DNA of 64,000 nt from Fodinibacter sp963747405 (lineage in GTDB: Bacteria; Actinomycetota; Actinomycetes; Actinomycetales; Dermatophilaceae): NCBI GenBank assembly GCA_963747405.1, contig CAVVFG010000004.1, positions 1 through 64,000 on the forward strand, read 5' to 3'. The position numbers and the translations under genes are program-made. A model generated the notes under the pieces. It ran no database searches. It worked only from the letters and a program-made list of their open reading frames with translations, and was not told the DNA's origin. Positions 46,520 through 56,186 of this stretch are shown in pieces (position 1 is the first letter of the stretch; the number at the start of each line of letters is the position of its first letter).

Positions 46520-46541
46520 CGCTGAACCCTCGACGCGGGAG

Positions 46542-47765
46542 TCAGCTGAGGCGCTCGACGATGATCGCCATGCCCTGGCCGCCGCCGACGCACATCGTCT
46601 CGAGCCCGAACTGGCCGTCGCGCGCCTGCAGCCCGTTGAGCAGCGTGGTCATGATGCGGGTGCCGGTCGACCCGAACGGGTGCCCCAGGGCGATGGCCCC
46701 GCCGTGCACGTTGAGCCGGTCGAGGTCCATGCCGAGGTCGTCGGCGCTGGGGAGCACCTGCGCGGCGAACGCCTCGTTGATCTCGTAGAGGTCCATGTCG
46801 CCGATCGACATCCCGGCCCGGGACAGCGCCTGCTTCGACGACTCGACCGGCCCCAGGCCCATGATCTCCGGCGACAGGCCGGACACCCCCGTCGACACGA
46901 TGCGCGCCAGCGGGGTGAGCCCCAGCTCGCGGGCCCGCCCGTCGCTCATCACCACCACGCCGGAGGCACCGTCGTTGAGCGGGCAGCAGTTGCCCGCGGT
47001 GATCGTGCCGTTCTCGCGGAACACCGGGTTCAGCCCCTGCACCGCCTCGAGGGTCACGCCGGCCCGCGGCCCGTCGTCGCGTGACACGACGGAGCCGCCG
47101 GCCAGGGTCACCGGCAGGATCTCGCGCTCGAAGAAGCCGTCGGCGATCGCCTTCTCCGCGCGGTTCTGGCTCGTGACGCCCCACTCGTCCTGGCGTTGGC
47201 GCGACACGCCACGCGAGGTCGCCACGTTCTCGGCGGTCTGCCCCATGGCGAGGTAGACGTCGGGCAGCATGCCCTCCTCTCGCGGGTCGGTCCACACCGC
47301 GTTGGTGCGGGCGGTCTCGGCGCTGCGGGCCGCGGCATCCGCGAACCTGGGGTTCTGCGCCTCGGCGTCACTGCCGCCGGCCCCGGCGAAGCTCGTGTAC
47401 TGCGACACGCACTCGACGCCGCCGACGAGGAACGTGTCGCCCTCGCCCGCCTTGATCGCGTGGAACGCCATCCGCATCGTCTGGGTCGAGCTGGCGCAGA
47501 ACCGGTTCACGGTTGCCGCCGGCAGGTGGTCCATGCCGGCGAGCACCGCGACGACGCGTGCGAGGTTGGAGCCGTGCGCGCCGCTCGGGTCGGCGCAGCC
47601 CCAGTAGAGGTCGTCGATGGTCTCGGGGTCGAGCGCCGGCAGCTGCTCGAGCAGGCCGCGCACCACCTGCTCCGACAGGTCGTCCGGCCGGATGTCCTTG
47701 AGCGACCCCTTGAACGCGCGGCCGATGGGGGTGCGGGCGGTGGCGACGATGACGGCTTCGGTCAC
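46542..47765 (-). CDS. Thiolase (acetyl-CoA acyltransferase)
   Basis: This 407-residue thiolase condenses or cleaves acyl-CoA thioesters. The nucleophile Cys90 is in VNRFCASS; the other catalytic residues are in GGAIALGHPFGSTGTR (His) and CVGGGQGMAI (Cys). The N-terminus AVIVATARTPIGRAFKGSLKD is typical, and the length fits fadA/thlA enzymes. The GTG at 47765 follows GAGGAG. It converges with gntP and is divergent from ridA. No fadB partner is nearby, so whether it serves beta-oxidation or acetoacetyl-CoA formation is open. Confidence 0.92.
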   Translation of the reverse strand: MTEAVIVATARTPIGRAFKGSLKDIRPDDLSEQVVRGLLEQLPALDPETIDDLYWGCADPSGAHGSNLARVVAVLAGMDHLPAATVNRFCASSTQTMRMAFHAIKAGEGDTFLVGGVECVSQYTSFAGAGGSDAEAQNPRFADAAARSAETARTNAVWTDPREEGMLPDVYLAMGQTAENVATSRGVSRQRQDEWGVTSQNRAEKAIADGFFEREILPVTLAGGSVVSRDDGPRAGVTLEAVQGLNPVFRENGTITAGNCCPLNDGASGVVVMSDGRARELGLTPLARIVSTGVSGLSPEIMGLGPVESSKQALSRAGMSIGDMDLYEINEAFAAQVLPSADDLGMDLDRLNVHGGAIALGHPFGSTGTRIMTTLLNGLQARDGQFGLETMCVGGGQGMAIIVERLS

Positions 47766-47934
47766 GGGGGCTCCTCGGGAGGGACGCCGGGCCGGGTGCA
47801 CGACGTCGGGACGACCACTAAGCGCTCGCTCAGTGCAGGGTCCAAGGGTATGCCGGGCGGCCGCCGGGTGTGGTGTGGCCTCGGTCTCGCACCTGGGGCT
47901 GCCACGGTGGCCGGTGATCCGACAGGATGAGGCC

Positions 47935-48330
47935 ATGGACACCACGCGCAGCCTCGCATCGTCAGGCTCGCCGTACGAGGGCAGCGTGGGGTTCTCCCGC
48001 GCGGTCCGCGTCGGCCAGCACATCGCGGTCTCGGGCACGGCCCCGATCAACGCCGACGGGCACGTCAGCGTCGACCCCGCCTCCCAGGCACGTCGCTGCT
48101 GGGAGATCGCGCTCGCCGCGCTCAGCGAGCTCGGCGGGAGTCCGGCCGACGTCATCCGCACCCGCCACTACATCACCGACGGCGACGCCGAGGTCGTCGA
48201 CGCGGTGTCGTCGGTGCACGGCGAGATCTTCGGTGCGATCCGCCCGGCGAGCACGATGGTGGTCGTGGCCGGCCTGGTCGACCCCCGTTGGAAGGTCGAG
48301 GTCGAGGTCGAGGCCATCGTCGCCGGCTAG
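47935..48330 (+). CDS. RidA-family protein
   Basis: This 131-residue protein of the YjgF/YER057c/UK114 family forms trimers; RidA members hydrolyse reactive enamine/imine intermediates. It has VRVGQHIAVSGTAPINADG, the family's QxxxxWEIALAALSELGGSPADVIRTRHYITD and TMVVVAGLVDPRWKVEVEVEAI. The Arg of RTRHYIT (about residue 83) is close to where RidA keeps a catalytic Arg. The ATG at 47935 has CAGGAT 6 nt upstream and no clear ribosome site, so it may be leaderless. Confidence 0.88.
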   Translation: MDTTRSLASSGSPYEGSVGFSRAVRVGQHIAVSGTAPINADGHVSVDPASQARRCWEIALAALSELGGSPADVIRTRHYITDGDAEVVDAVSSVHGEIFGAIRPASTMVVVAGLVDPRWKVEVEVEAIVAG

Positions 48331-48376
48331 CCCTCGGCTAGCCCCGAGCTCCGACCCCACCCGCAGGGCTGAAGGG

Positions 48377-49447
48377 TCAGGCCGGCGTGGCCGGCTCCGC
48401 GTCGTCGGTGCTCGCCGGGCCGTCCTGGGGGCCGACCGGGGGGTCCAGGGCCGGTGGGACGTCGTCGCGCCGTCGCCGCAGGGCGACCGCCCACCGCCCC
48501 CGCGGCCCGCGGGCCTGGCCGCCGATCTCGGTCGGCGCCACCTCGGTGCCCGGCTCCTTCACCGCGTGACCCGCCGCCACCGCGACCGGCCCGACGCCCT
48601 CGCCGCGGCGTCGCTCCGGGGCCCGGTCGGTGGTGTCGGCACCCCAGACCGCCAGCGCGGCGCAGACGCTCGGCAGCAGCGCGGCGGCCGCCCGGGCGTA
48701 GCCGGCCGCCGACGGGTGGAAGCGGTCCTTGCTGAACATCTCGTGCGGCGACTCCGCGAACTCCGGCCCGATCAGGTCGCCGAGCGACACGGTGCGGCCG
48801 CCGGCCTCGACGACGGCGACGGTCTGGGCCGCGGCGAGGTCGCGCGACCAGCGCTTCATCAGCGAGCGCAGCGGCTGGCGGATCGGCTGGATCGTGCCGA
48901 GGTCGGGGCAGGTGCCGACGACCACCTCGGAGCCCAGCGCGCGGATCCGCCGCACCGTCTGCTCGAGCTGGCGCACCGACGCGCTGCGCTCGATGCGGTG
49001 CGTCACGTCGTTGGCGCCCACCATGATCAGCACGACGTCGGGGCGCAGCACGTCCTCGAGCGCGTTGGCCAGCTGGCGTTCCAGGTCGCTGGACTCGGCA
49101 CCGACCACCGCACGGTTGGTCAGCCGCACCCGCCGCCCGGTGAGGGCCGCGACCCCGCTGGCGATGATGGCGCCCACCGTCTCGTGCGGTGCCTCGGCGC
49201 CCATCCCGGCCGCCGAGCTGTCGCCGAGCACGACGACGTCGTAGGGCTCGCCGCGGCCGGAGCCGTACGTGCCGTTGTCGTCGGGGGAGTCGTCGAACGG
49301 GGTGCCGATCACCCGTCGCGCGAGCGCCGCCTCGGCCTGGATGACTCCCCAGCCGGCGGCGCCCAGCGCAGCACCGAGCGCCGCGAGCCCACCGCCGCCG
49401 TAGGCCGCGGTGGCCGCGATCTTGCGGGCTCGCCGTGCCCGTCCCAT
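48377..49447 (-). CDS. SGNH/GDSL-type hydrolase
   Basis: This is a 356-residue esterase/lipase-like protein. A basic start (GRARRARKIAATAAYGGGG) precedes a hydrophobic helix (LAALGAALGAAGWGVI), so it is probably anchored with the enzyme outside. SGNH blocks: VVVLGDSSAAGMGA (Ser, about 92), GVAALTGRRVRLTNRAVVG (Gly), GANDVTH (Asn) and KDRFHPSAAGY (Asp/His). The last 90 residues are Pro/Arg/Ala-rich and probably disordered. The ATG at 49447 follows AAAGGA. The substrate is unknown. Confidence 0.88.
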   Translation of the reverse strand: MGRARRARKIAATAAYGGGGLAALGAALGAAGWGVIQAEAALARRVIGTPFDDSPDDNGTYGSGRGEPYDVVVLGDSSAAGMGAEAPHETVGAIIASGVAALTGRRVRLTNRAVVGAESSDLERQLANALEDVLRPDVVLIMVGANDVTHRIERSASVRQLEQTVRRIRALGSEVVVGTCPDLGTIQPIRQPLRSLMKRWSRDLAAAQTVAVVEAGGRTVSLGDLIGPEFAESPHEMFSKDRFHPSAAGYARAAAALLPSVCAALAVWGADTTDRAPERRRGEGVGPVAVAAGHAVKEPGTEVAPTEIGGQARGPRGRWAVALRRRRDDVPPALDPPVGPQDGPASTDDAEPATPA

Positions 49448-49606
49448 CAGCGTCCGTCCTTTCCTCGGTCTGCCCGGCCCGCGCCGGCGCCGGCCCGCGC
49501 CGGCCGGCATCGGCCCGCGCATCCCGGGATCCCACGGTAACGCCACCGGTGCCCACGCTCATCCCCCTCCTCACTCCCTCGCACCGCCCGCCGGACCGGC
49601 CCGGCA

Positions 49607-49612
49607 TACGGT
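49607..49612 (+). promoter_or_regulatory. -10 box of leaderless thioesterase gene
   Basis: TACGGT ends 7 nt before GTG 49620 and no ribosome site is present. Confidence 0.4.
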
Positions 49613-49619
49613 GGTCGGC

Positions 49620-50012
49620 GTGGAGACCAGCGTGGGAGACCGGGGCGTCGTCGTCGCCGTGGTGACGGATGCCGACACGGCCCTCGCGAGCGGGTCCGGC
49701 GCGCTGGCGGTGCTGGGCACCCCGCGCCTGCTGGCGTGGTGCGAGGCGGCCACCTGCCACGCGGTGCAGGGCCGGCTGCCGCCCGGCTCGTCGAGCGTCG
49801 GCACCGCCGTGGCGCTGCAGCACCTGTCCCCGAGCGCCGTGGGTGACACGGTCACCGTGGTCGCCGTCGTGCGGGCCGTCGAGGGGCGCCGAATCCGGTT
49901 CGAGGTCGAGGCGACGGATGCCGGCGAGACGGTGGTCGGCCGCGGCACCGTGGAGCGGGTGGTCGTCGACGACGAGCGCTTCCTTACGCGGCTGGCCACC
50001 GAGGGCGCTTAG
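49620..50012 (+). CDS. Hotdog-fold thioesterase, FlK-like
   Basis: This 130-residue protein resembles the fluoroacetyl-CoA thioesterase group. It has GALAVLGTPRLLAWCEAATCHAV on the long helix, SSSVGTAVALQHLSPSAVGDTVTVV with the His, then RRIRFEVEATDAGETVVGRGTVERVVVD. Such enzymes hydrolyse small acyl-CoAs. The GTG at 49620 is the only start that gives a complete fold. It converges with the methyltransferase gene, the two ends overlapping by 4 bp. Confidence 0.82.
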   Translation: METSVGDRGVVVAVVTDADTALASGSGALAVLGTPRLLAWCEAATCHAVQGRLPPGSSSVGTAVALQHLSPSAVGDTVTVVAVVRAVEGRRIRFEVEATDAGETVVGRGTVERVVVDDERFLTRLATEGA

Positions 50013-50839
50013 CCGGTCGGCTTGCGGGCCTGCAGGGTGTAGGTGAGGGGCAGCCGGTCGGCCCCGTCGACCAGGCGCCACTCGTCGAGCTCGCCGTCCA
50101 CCACCATCCGGCCGGGCAGGGCGTCCCACGGCACGCTGCGGTGCTCCACGAAGCCGGTGAGCCCGAAGCCACGGGACAGCAGGGCGGTGAGGATCTCGCC
50201 GATGCCGTGGTTCCAGGAGAGCTGGCGGGTGTTGACGAACTCGTGGTCGTTCTCGACGTAGGTGCCCTCCTCCTCGATGTCGAGGGGCTCCGCCGTCTCG
50301 AAGTAGGGGTAGTCGATCGTCAGCGCGTCGGCGCGCATCTCGTCAACGGCCCACATCATCGGGTGCCCCTCGCGCACGAACAGCCGGCCGCCGGGCACCA
50401 GCAGGTCGTCGACGACCCCTGCCCAGCGGTCGATGTCGGGCAGCCAGCACAGGGCCCCGATGCCGGTGTAGACCAGGTCGTACGTGCGCCCCCGCACGGC
50501 CTGCGGCGCCGAGTACGTGTCCGCCTCGACATAGTCGACGTCCGCCCCCGAGTCGTGGGCCAGCCGCCGCGCCTGCTGCAGCGAGACCGGCGAGAGGTCC
50601 AGGCCCGTCATCCGGGCCCCGAGCCGGGCGAGCGACAGGGTGTCCGTGCCGAGGTGGCACTGCAGGTGGATGCCGGTCAGGCCGCTCACGTCGCCGAGCA
50701 GCGGCCGGTCGAAGCGCACGACGTCGCTGAGGTGCGCGGGGTCGGTGACGAAGCGGTCGAACCCGTACTCCGCGCTGGCGGCGTGCACGGCGGCGCGCTC
50801 GTCCCAGTTGCGCCGGTTCACCTCGAGGTAGTCGTCCAT
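50009..50839 (-). CDS. SAM-dependent methyltransferase
   Basis: This 276-residue class I methyltransferase has motif I as LTGIHLQCHLGTDTLSLARLGARMTGLDLSP (about 54-84, with Gln-Cys-His in place of the usual Gly-rich start) and VDYVEADTYSAPQAVRGRTYDLVYTGIGALCWLPDI for motifs II-III. VPGGRLFVREGHP follows. The N-terminal NRRNWDERAAVHAASAEYGFDRF is typical of small-molecule methylases of this group. The ATG at 50839 matches the family start. The substrate is unknown. Confidence 0.87.
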   Translation of the reverse strand: MDDYLEVNRRNWDERAAVHAASAEYGFDRFVTDPAHLSDVVRFDRPLLGDVSGLTGIHLQCHLGTDTLSLARLGARMTGLDLSPVSLQQARRLAHDSGADVDYVEADTYSAPQAVRGRTYDLVYTGIGALCWLPDIDRWAGVVDDLLVPGGRLFVREGHPMMWAVDEMRADALTIDYPYFETAEPLDIEEEGTYVENDHEFVNTRQLSWNHGIGEILTALLSRGFGLTGFVEHRSVPWDALPGRMVVDGELDEWRLVDGADRLPLTYTLQARKPTG

Positions 50840-50969
50840 GCGGCCATGCTGGCCCATCGGTGTCGTCGCGCGCCTCCATTTTCTGGCCCCGGCGGGGGTG
50901 CCGCACGCGCTCCCGGCGGCCGGGTACGGGACGGACGGGACGGCATCCGAGCCGTGAAAGGATGACCGG

Positions 50970-52346
<1,377 letters not shown>

Positions 52347-52368
52347 CCGCACCTGGCATCATCCGGCC

Positions 52369-52404
52369 CGTCCCCGGATCGACCAATAGGTCACAGCGGG
52401 GACG
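52369..52404. repeat. Single 36-bp palindromic repeat after cbs
   Basis: It begins CGTCCC, has CGACCAATAGGTCACAGC in the middle and ends GGGGACG, so the two ends pair and GACC/GGTC forms the inner stem. It is the fifth copy of the family and lies 22 bp after the cbs stop. Confidence 0.8.
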
Positions 52405-52458
52405 CGTCGAGCGACTCTTGGGCCTGCATCGGCGCCGCGGTCGGGGAAGACTGGTGGG

Positions 52459-52944
52459 ATGCAGCCCGAACGACCCCGGTGGGAGAGCCCCGTCGAGAAG
52501 GCGATCCGCGAGGCGCAGGAGCGGGGGGAGTTCGACAACCTGCCCGGCGCCGGCAAACCGCTGCAGGACCTCGGCGACACCGACGACCCGATGTGGTGGC
52601 TGCGCAAGTACGTCGAGCGCGAGCAGCTCGACCTGACCGGCGCCCTGCCGCCGGCCCTGCAGCTGCGCAAGGAGGCCGCCTCCTACCCCGAGGTGCTCGC
52701 CGACCTGCGAACCGAGGAGGCCGTGCGCCACGTGCTCGAGGACTTCAACGCGCGGGTGCGGCGCGAGCGGCTGCGGCCACCGGACCGGGGGATGCCGCAG
52801 CTGCTCGCCCCCACGGTCGACGTCGACGCCATGGTCGAGCGCTGGCAGGCGCTGCGAGCAGCCTCACAGCCGGCGGACGTTGACCCGCCGGTAACATCGG
52901 GACAGGCTCGGCCGAGGCGCCGCTGGTGGCGCCGCCGGCGGTGA
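52459..52944 (+). CDS. DUF1992 (DnaJ-homologue C28-like) protein
   Basis: This 161-residue protein opens directly on the DUF1992 core: SPVEKAIREAQERGEFDNLPGAGKPLQDLGDTDDPMWWLRKYVEREQ (about 8-54). The second part is helical and Arg-rich, ending in a basic RPRRRWWRRRR tail that may bind nucleic acid or membrane. The function is unknown. The start has AAGACT 6 nt before it and only a weak GGTGGG, so a leaderless start is possible. Confidence 0.88.
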   Translation: MQPERPRWESPVEKAIREAQERGEFDNLPGAGKPLQDLGDTDDPMWWLRKYVEREQLDLTGALPPALQLRKEAASYPEVLADLRTEEAVRHVLEDFNARVRRERLRPPDRGMPQLLAPTVDVDAMVERWQALRAASQPADVDPPVTSGQARPRRRWWRRRR

Positions 52945-53033
52945 GCCGCGAGCGCGTGCCGCCACCCGGCATCCGGCCGCGGTCACGACGCCCGGCGCAG
53001 CACGCGACCTGACACCGACGACGAAGAGGGCCG

Positions 53034-55085
53034 ATGAGCGACTACCCCCACCTGCTGGCGCCGTTGGACCTCGGTCACGTGACCCTGCCCAACCGCGTGG
53101 TCATGGGCTCGATGCACACCGGGCTCGAGGACCACGCCCGCGACTTCCCCAAGCTCGCCGCCTACTTCGCCGAGCGGGCCCGCGGCGGTGCCGGCCTCAT
53201 CGTCACCGGAGGGTTCGCGCCCAGCATCGAGGGCACGTTCTACCCGATGGCGTCGAAGCTGACCACCCACCGCGAGGCACGCCAGCACCGCCAGGTGACC
53301 GATGCCGTGCACGCGGAGGGCGGGCGCATCGCCCTCCAGATCCTGCACGCGGGCCGCTACTCCTACACGCCGTGGTGCGTCGCCCCGTCGGCCGTGAAGA
53401 GCCCGATCTGCAAGTTCACGGCCGCGCGCCGGCTGTCCGACCGTGGCGTCCGCCGCCAGATCCGGGCCTTCGCCCGGGCGGCCCGGCTGGCGCGCGAGGC
53501 CGGCTACGACGGCGTCGAGATCATGGGTTCCGAGGGGTACCTGGTCAACCAGTTCCTCGCGCCGCGCACCAACAAGCGGATCGACGACTGGGGCGGCAGC
53601 CCGGGCAAGCGCCGCAGGTTCGCGGTCGAGACGGTGCGCGCGGTGCGCGAGGCGGTCGGCCCCGACTTCATCCTGATCTACCGCATCTCGGTGCTCGACC
53701 TGGTCGACCAGGGCCAGACCTGGGACGAGGTGACCGCGCTCGCCACCGAGGTGGAGGCGGCCGGGGCGAGCATGCTCAACCTCGGCATCGGCTGGCACGA
53801 GGCCCGGGTGCCGACCATCGTCACCTCGGTGCCGCGCGCCGCGTTCACCTCGTACGCCGCCCGCCTCAAGCAGCACGTGTCGGTGCCCGTGGTGGCCACC
53901 AACCGGATCAACATGCCCGAGGTGGCCGAGTCGGTGCTCGCCGGCGGGGCCGACCTGGTCTCGCTGGCCCGGCCGTTCCTGGCCGACCCCGAGTGGGTGC
54001 GCAAGGCCGCGGAGTCGCGCGCCGACGAGATCAACACCTGCATCGCCTGCAACCAGGCCTGCCTCGACCACACCTTCGTCAACAAGCGGGCCACCTGCCT
54101 GGTCAACCCGCGCGCCGCGCACGAGACCGAGCTGGTGCTGGGGCCGACCCGCACGGTCAAGCGCGTCGCGGTGGTGGGGGCCGGGGTGGCCGGGCTCGCC
54201 GCCGCGACGACGCTGGCCGACCGTGGCCACGAGGTCGAGCTGTTCGAGGCACGTGACCACGTGGGGGGCCAGTTCGACATCGCGATGCGCATCCCCGGCA
54301 AGGAGGAGTTCGCCGAGACGATCCGCTACTTCACCCGGCGGCTCGACCTGTCCGGCGTCAAGCTGCACCTGGGCCGAAAGGTGGAGGCCGACGAGCTCGT
54401 CGACGCCGGGTTCACCGAGGTGGTGGTCGCCACCGGCGTCGTGCCGCGAATGCCGGCGATCCCCGGCATCGACCACCCGATGGTGATGAGCTACGCCGAG
54501 CTGGTCCGCGGCGAGCGCGTCGCCGGGGCGCGGGTGGCCGTCATCGGCGCCGGCGGCATCGGGGTCGACGTCAGCGAGTTCCTCACCACCGAGCACTCCG
54601 CGGCCCTCGACGTCGAGGCGTGGAAGGCCGAGTGGGGGGTCGGGGACCCGGCGCTGACCCGGGGCGGGCTGGCGCTGCCGCGCCCGGAGCCGAGCCCGCG
54701 CCAGGTGGTGCTGCTGCAGCGCAAGGCCGGCTCCATCGGCAAGGGGCTGGGCAAGACCTCCGGCTGGGTGCACCGCGCGGCCCTGAAGGCAAAGGGCGTC
54801 GAGCAGGTGACCGGGGTGGTCTCCTACGACCGGATCGACGACGAGGGCCTGCACGTCACCGTCGCAGCACGCCCGGAGAAGGACGCCGAGCCGGTCACCG
54901 AGCGGCGCACGTACGCCGTCGACACCGTCGTGGTGTGCGCCGGCCAGGAGTCGGTGCGCACGGTGGCCGACGCCCTGCAGGAGCGTGGGCTGGCCGTGCA
55001 CGTCATCGGCGGTGCCGACGTCGCCGCCGAGCTCGACGCGAAGCACGCGATCCGGCAGGGCACCGAGGTCGCCGCCCGGATCTGA
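53034..55085 (+). CDS. 2,4-dienoyl-CoA-reductase-like FMN/FAD/Fe-S oxidoreductase
   Basis: This 683-residue flavoenzyme has an Old Yellow Enzyme barrel (about 1-330: LDLGHVTLPNRVVMGSMHTGLED, ALQILHAGRYSY, EIMGSEGYLVNQFLAPRTNKRID). Next is a 4Fe-4S site, CIACNQACLDHTFVNKRATCLVNP (four Cys, about 340-362). An FAD/NAD(P) half follows with VAVVGAGVAGLAAATTLADRGHEVELFEA and VAVIGAGGIGVDVSEFL. This is the FadH layout, which reduces 2,4-dienoyl-CoA in unsaturated fatty acid oxidation. Trimethylamine dehydrogenase and other enoate reductases share it, so the substrate is not certain. GAAGAGGGCCG precedes ATG 53034. Confidence 0.9.
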   Translation: MSDYPHLLAPLDLGHVTLPNRVVMGSMHTGLEDHARDFPKLAAYFAERARGGAGLIVTGGFAPSIEGTFYPMASKLTTHREARQHRQVTDAVHAEGGRIALQILHAGRYSYTPWCVAPSAVKSPICKFTAARRLSDRGVRRQIRAFARAARLAREAGYDGVEIMGSEGYLVNQFLAPRTNKRIDDWGGSPGKRRRFAVETVRAVREAVGPDFILIYRISVLDLVDQGQTWDEVTALATEVEAAGASMLNLGIGWHEARVPTIVTSVPRAAFTSYAARLKQHVSVPVVATNRINMPEVAESVLAGGADLVSLARPFLADPEWVRKAAESRADEINTCIACNQACLDHTFVNKRATCLVNPRAAHETELVLGPTRTVKRVAVVGAGVAGLAAATTLADRGHEVELFEARDHVGGQFDIAMRIPGKEEFAETIRYFTRRLDLSGVKLHLGRKVEADELVDAGFTEVVVATGVVPRMPAIPGIDHPMVMSYAELVRGERVAGARVAVIGAGGIGVDVSEFLTTEHSAALDVEAWKAEWGVGDPALTRGGLALPRPEPSPRQVVLLQRKAGSIGKGLGKTSGWVHRAALKAKGVEQVTGVVSYDRIDDEGLHVTVAARPEKDAEPVTERRTYAVDTVVVCAGQESVRTVADALQERGLAVHVIGGADVAAELDAKHAIRQGTEVAARI

Positions 55086-55092
55086 CGCGAGG

Positions 55093-55314
55093 TCAGGCCT
55101 GCGGCCCCGCCGCGTCGTCGACCCGGGGGGAGGCCTGCCGCAGCTCGTCGATGAGCTGGGAGGCCTGCGCCTTGGTGACGTCCTGGGGCACCTCGCGCCC
55201 GCTGTCGTGCGCGAGCGTGGTCAGGTAGGACAGCTGCGCGGCGGTGGCGGGCTCGTCGCCGGTGGCCCAGTCCGAGGGGTCCTTGGCGGCGGGGCTGGTG
55301 TCGGGGGTGCTCAT
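55093..55314 (-). CDS. DUF3072 small protein
   Basis: This is a 73-residue acidic protein with the family pattern KDPSDWATGDEPATAAQLSYLTTLAHDSGREVP, followed by DVTKAQASQLIDELRQ. DUF3072 proteins are short and of unknown role. The ATG at 55314 has no strong ribosome site. It ends 8 bp from the converging flavoenzyme gene. Confidence 0.8.
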   Translation of the reverse strand: MSTPDTSPAAKDPSDWATGDEPATAAQLSYLTTLAHDSGREVPQDVTKAQASQLIDELRQASPRVDDAAGPQA

Positions 55315-55414
55315 GCGCGTCAGGTACCCGCGGTGCGCCTCGTCACACCCGTGGTCACCGCCCGTCGTCGAGCCAGCCGCGGGCGAGGCCTCAGGCGGGT
55401 CCTCCGGCCCGACC

Positions 55415-56143
55415 TCAGGCCGGGGGCAGGACGTCGGTCTGTGCCGGCAGGTTCGCGACGCCGACGGGGCAGGTGAGCCCGTTGGGGCCGTGGTTGCAGT
55501 AGCCGCCGGGGTTCTTGTGCAGGTACTGCTGGTGGTAGTCCTCGGCGTAGTAGAACGGCCCGACCTCGCTGGCCGAGGCGAGCTGCGTGGTGATCTCGCC
55601 TCGACCGGCTCCGGTGAGCACGTCCTGGAAGGCCGACCGGGTGGTGCCCGCGGCGGCCTCCTGCGCGTCGGTGGTCCAGAAGATCGCCGAGCGGTAGGCG
55701 GTGCCGATGTCGTTGCCCTGCCGGTTGGCGGTGGTGGGGTCGTGGTTCTCCCAGAAGGCCTTGAGCAGCAGCTCGGGGGAGGTGACCGACGGGTCGTAGG
55801 CCACCAGCACGGTCTCGGCATGGCCGGTGCGCCCGGTGCAGGTCTCCTCGTAGGTCGGGTTGGGCGTGAGGCCGCCCATGTAGCCGGCCGCGGTGGTCAC
55901 CACGCCGGGCAGCTTCCAGAAGATCCGCTCGACGCCCCAGAAGCAGCCCATCGCGACGTAGAGCACCTCGGTGCCGTCGGGCCACGGCCCCTCCAGGGGG
56001 GTGCCGAGCACCTCGTGGGTGGTGGGCACGACGTAGAGCCGGCGGTCGCGGCCGGGCAGGGCGTCGTGGGTGGTGGGCATGGTCGTCTTGGCGCGGGATC
56101 CGAAGAGCATGTCCGTGCCAACGCCCGGAGCCGGCCCGTTCAT
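55415..56143 (-). CDS. msrA: Peptide methionine sulfoxide reductase A
   Basis: This 242-residue enzyme reduces the S-sulfoxide of methionine in proteins. The catalytic Cys67 is in VAMGCFWGVERIFW. GYMGGLTPNPTYEETCTGRTGHAE, FWENHDPTTANRQGNDIGTAYRSAIF and AEDYHQQYLHKNPGGYCNHG (with a resolving Cys) follow. The N-terminal extension before the core (MLFGSRAKTTMPTTHDALPGRD) is typical of actinobacteria. The ATG at 56143 is preceded by GAGGTGGGGGG; an internal ATG at 56110 lacks such a site. Divergent from metB. Confidence 0.92.
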   Translation of the reverse strand: MNGPAPGVGTDMLFGSRAKTTMPTTHDALPGRDRRLYVVPTTHEVLGTPLEGPWPDGTEVLYVAMGCFWGVERIFWKLPGVVTTAAGYMGGLTPNPTYEETCTGRTGHAETVLVAYDPSVTSPELLLKAFWENHDPTTANRQGNDIGTAYRSAIFWTTDAQEAAAGTTRSAFQDVLTGAGRGEITTQLASASEVGPFYYAEDYHQQYLHKNPGGYCNHGPNGLTCPVGVANLPAQTDVLPPA

Positions 56144-56173
56144 CCCCCCACCTCGACGGCCGGTGCCCCGGCA

Positions 56174-56179
56174 TACGCT
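56174..56179 (+). promoter_or_regulatory. -10 box of leaderless metB
   Basis: TACGCT (within GGCATACGCT) ends 7 nt before ATG 56187 with no ribosome site. The same GGCATAC element precedes pth and the thioesterase at similar distance. Confidence 0.4.
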
Positions 56180-56186
56180 GTCGCCC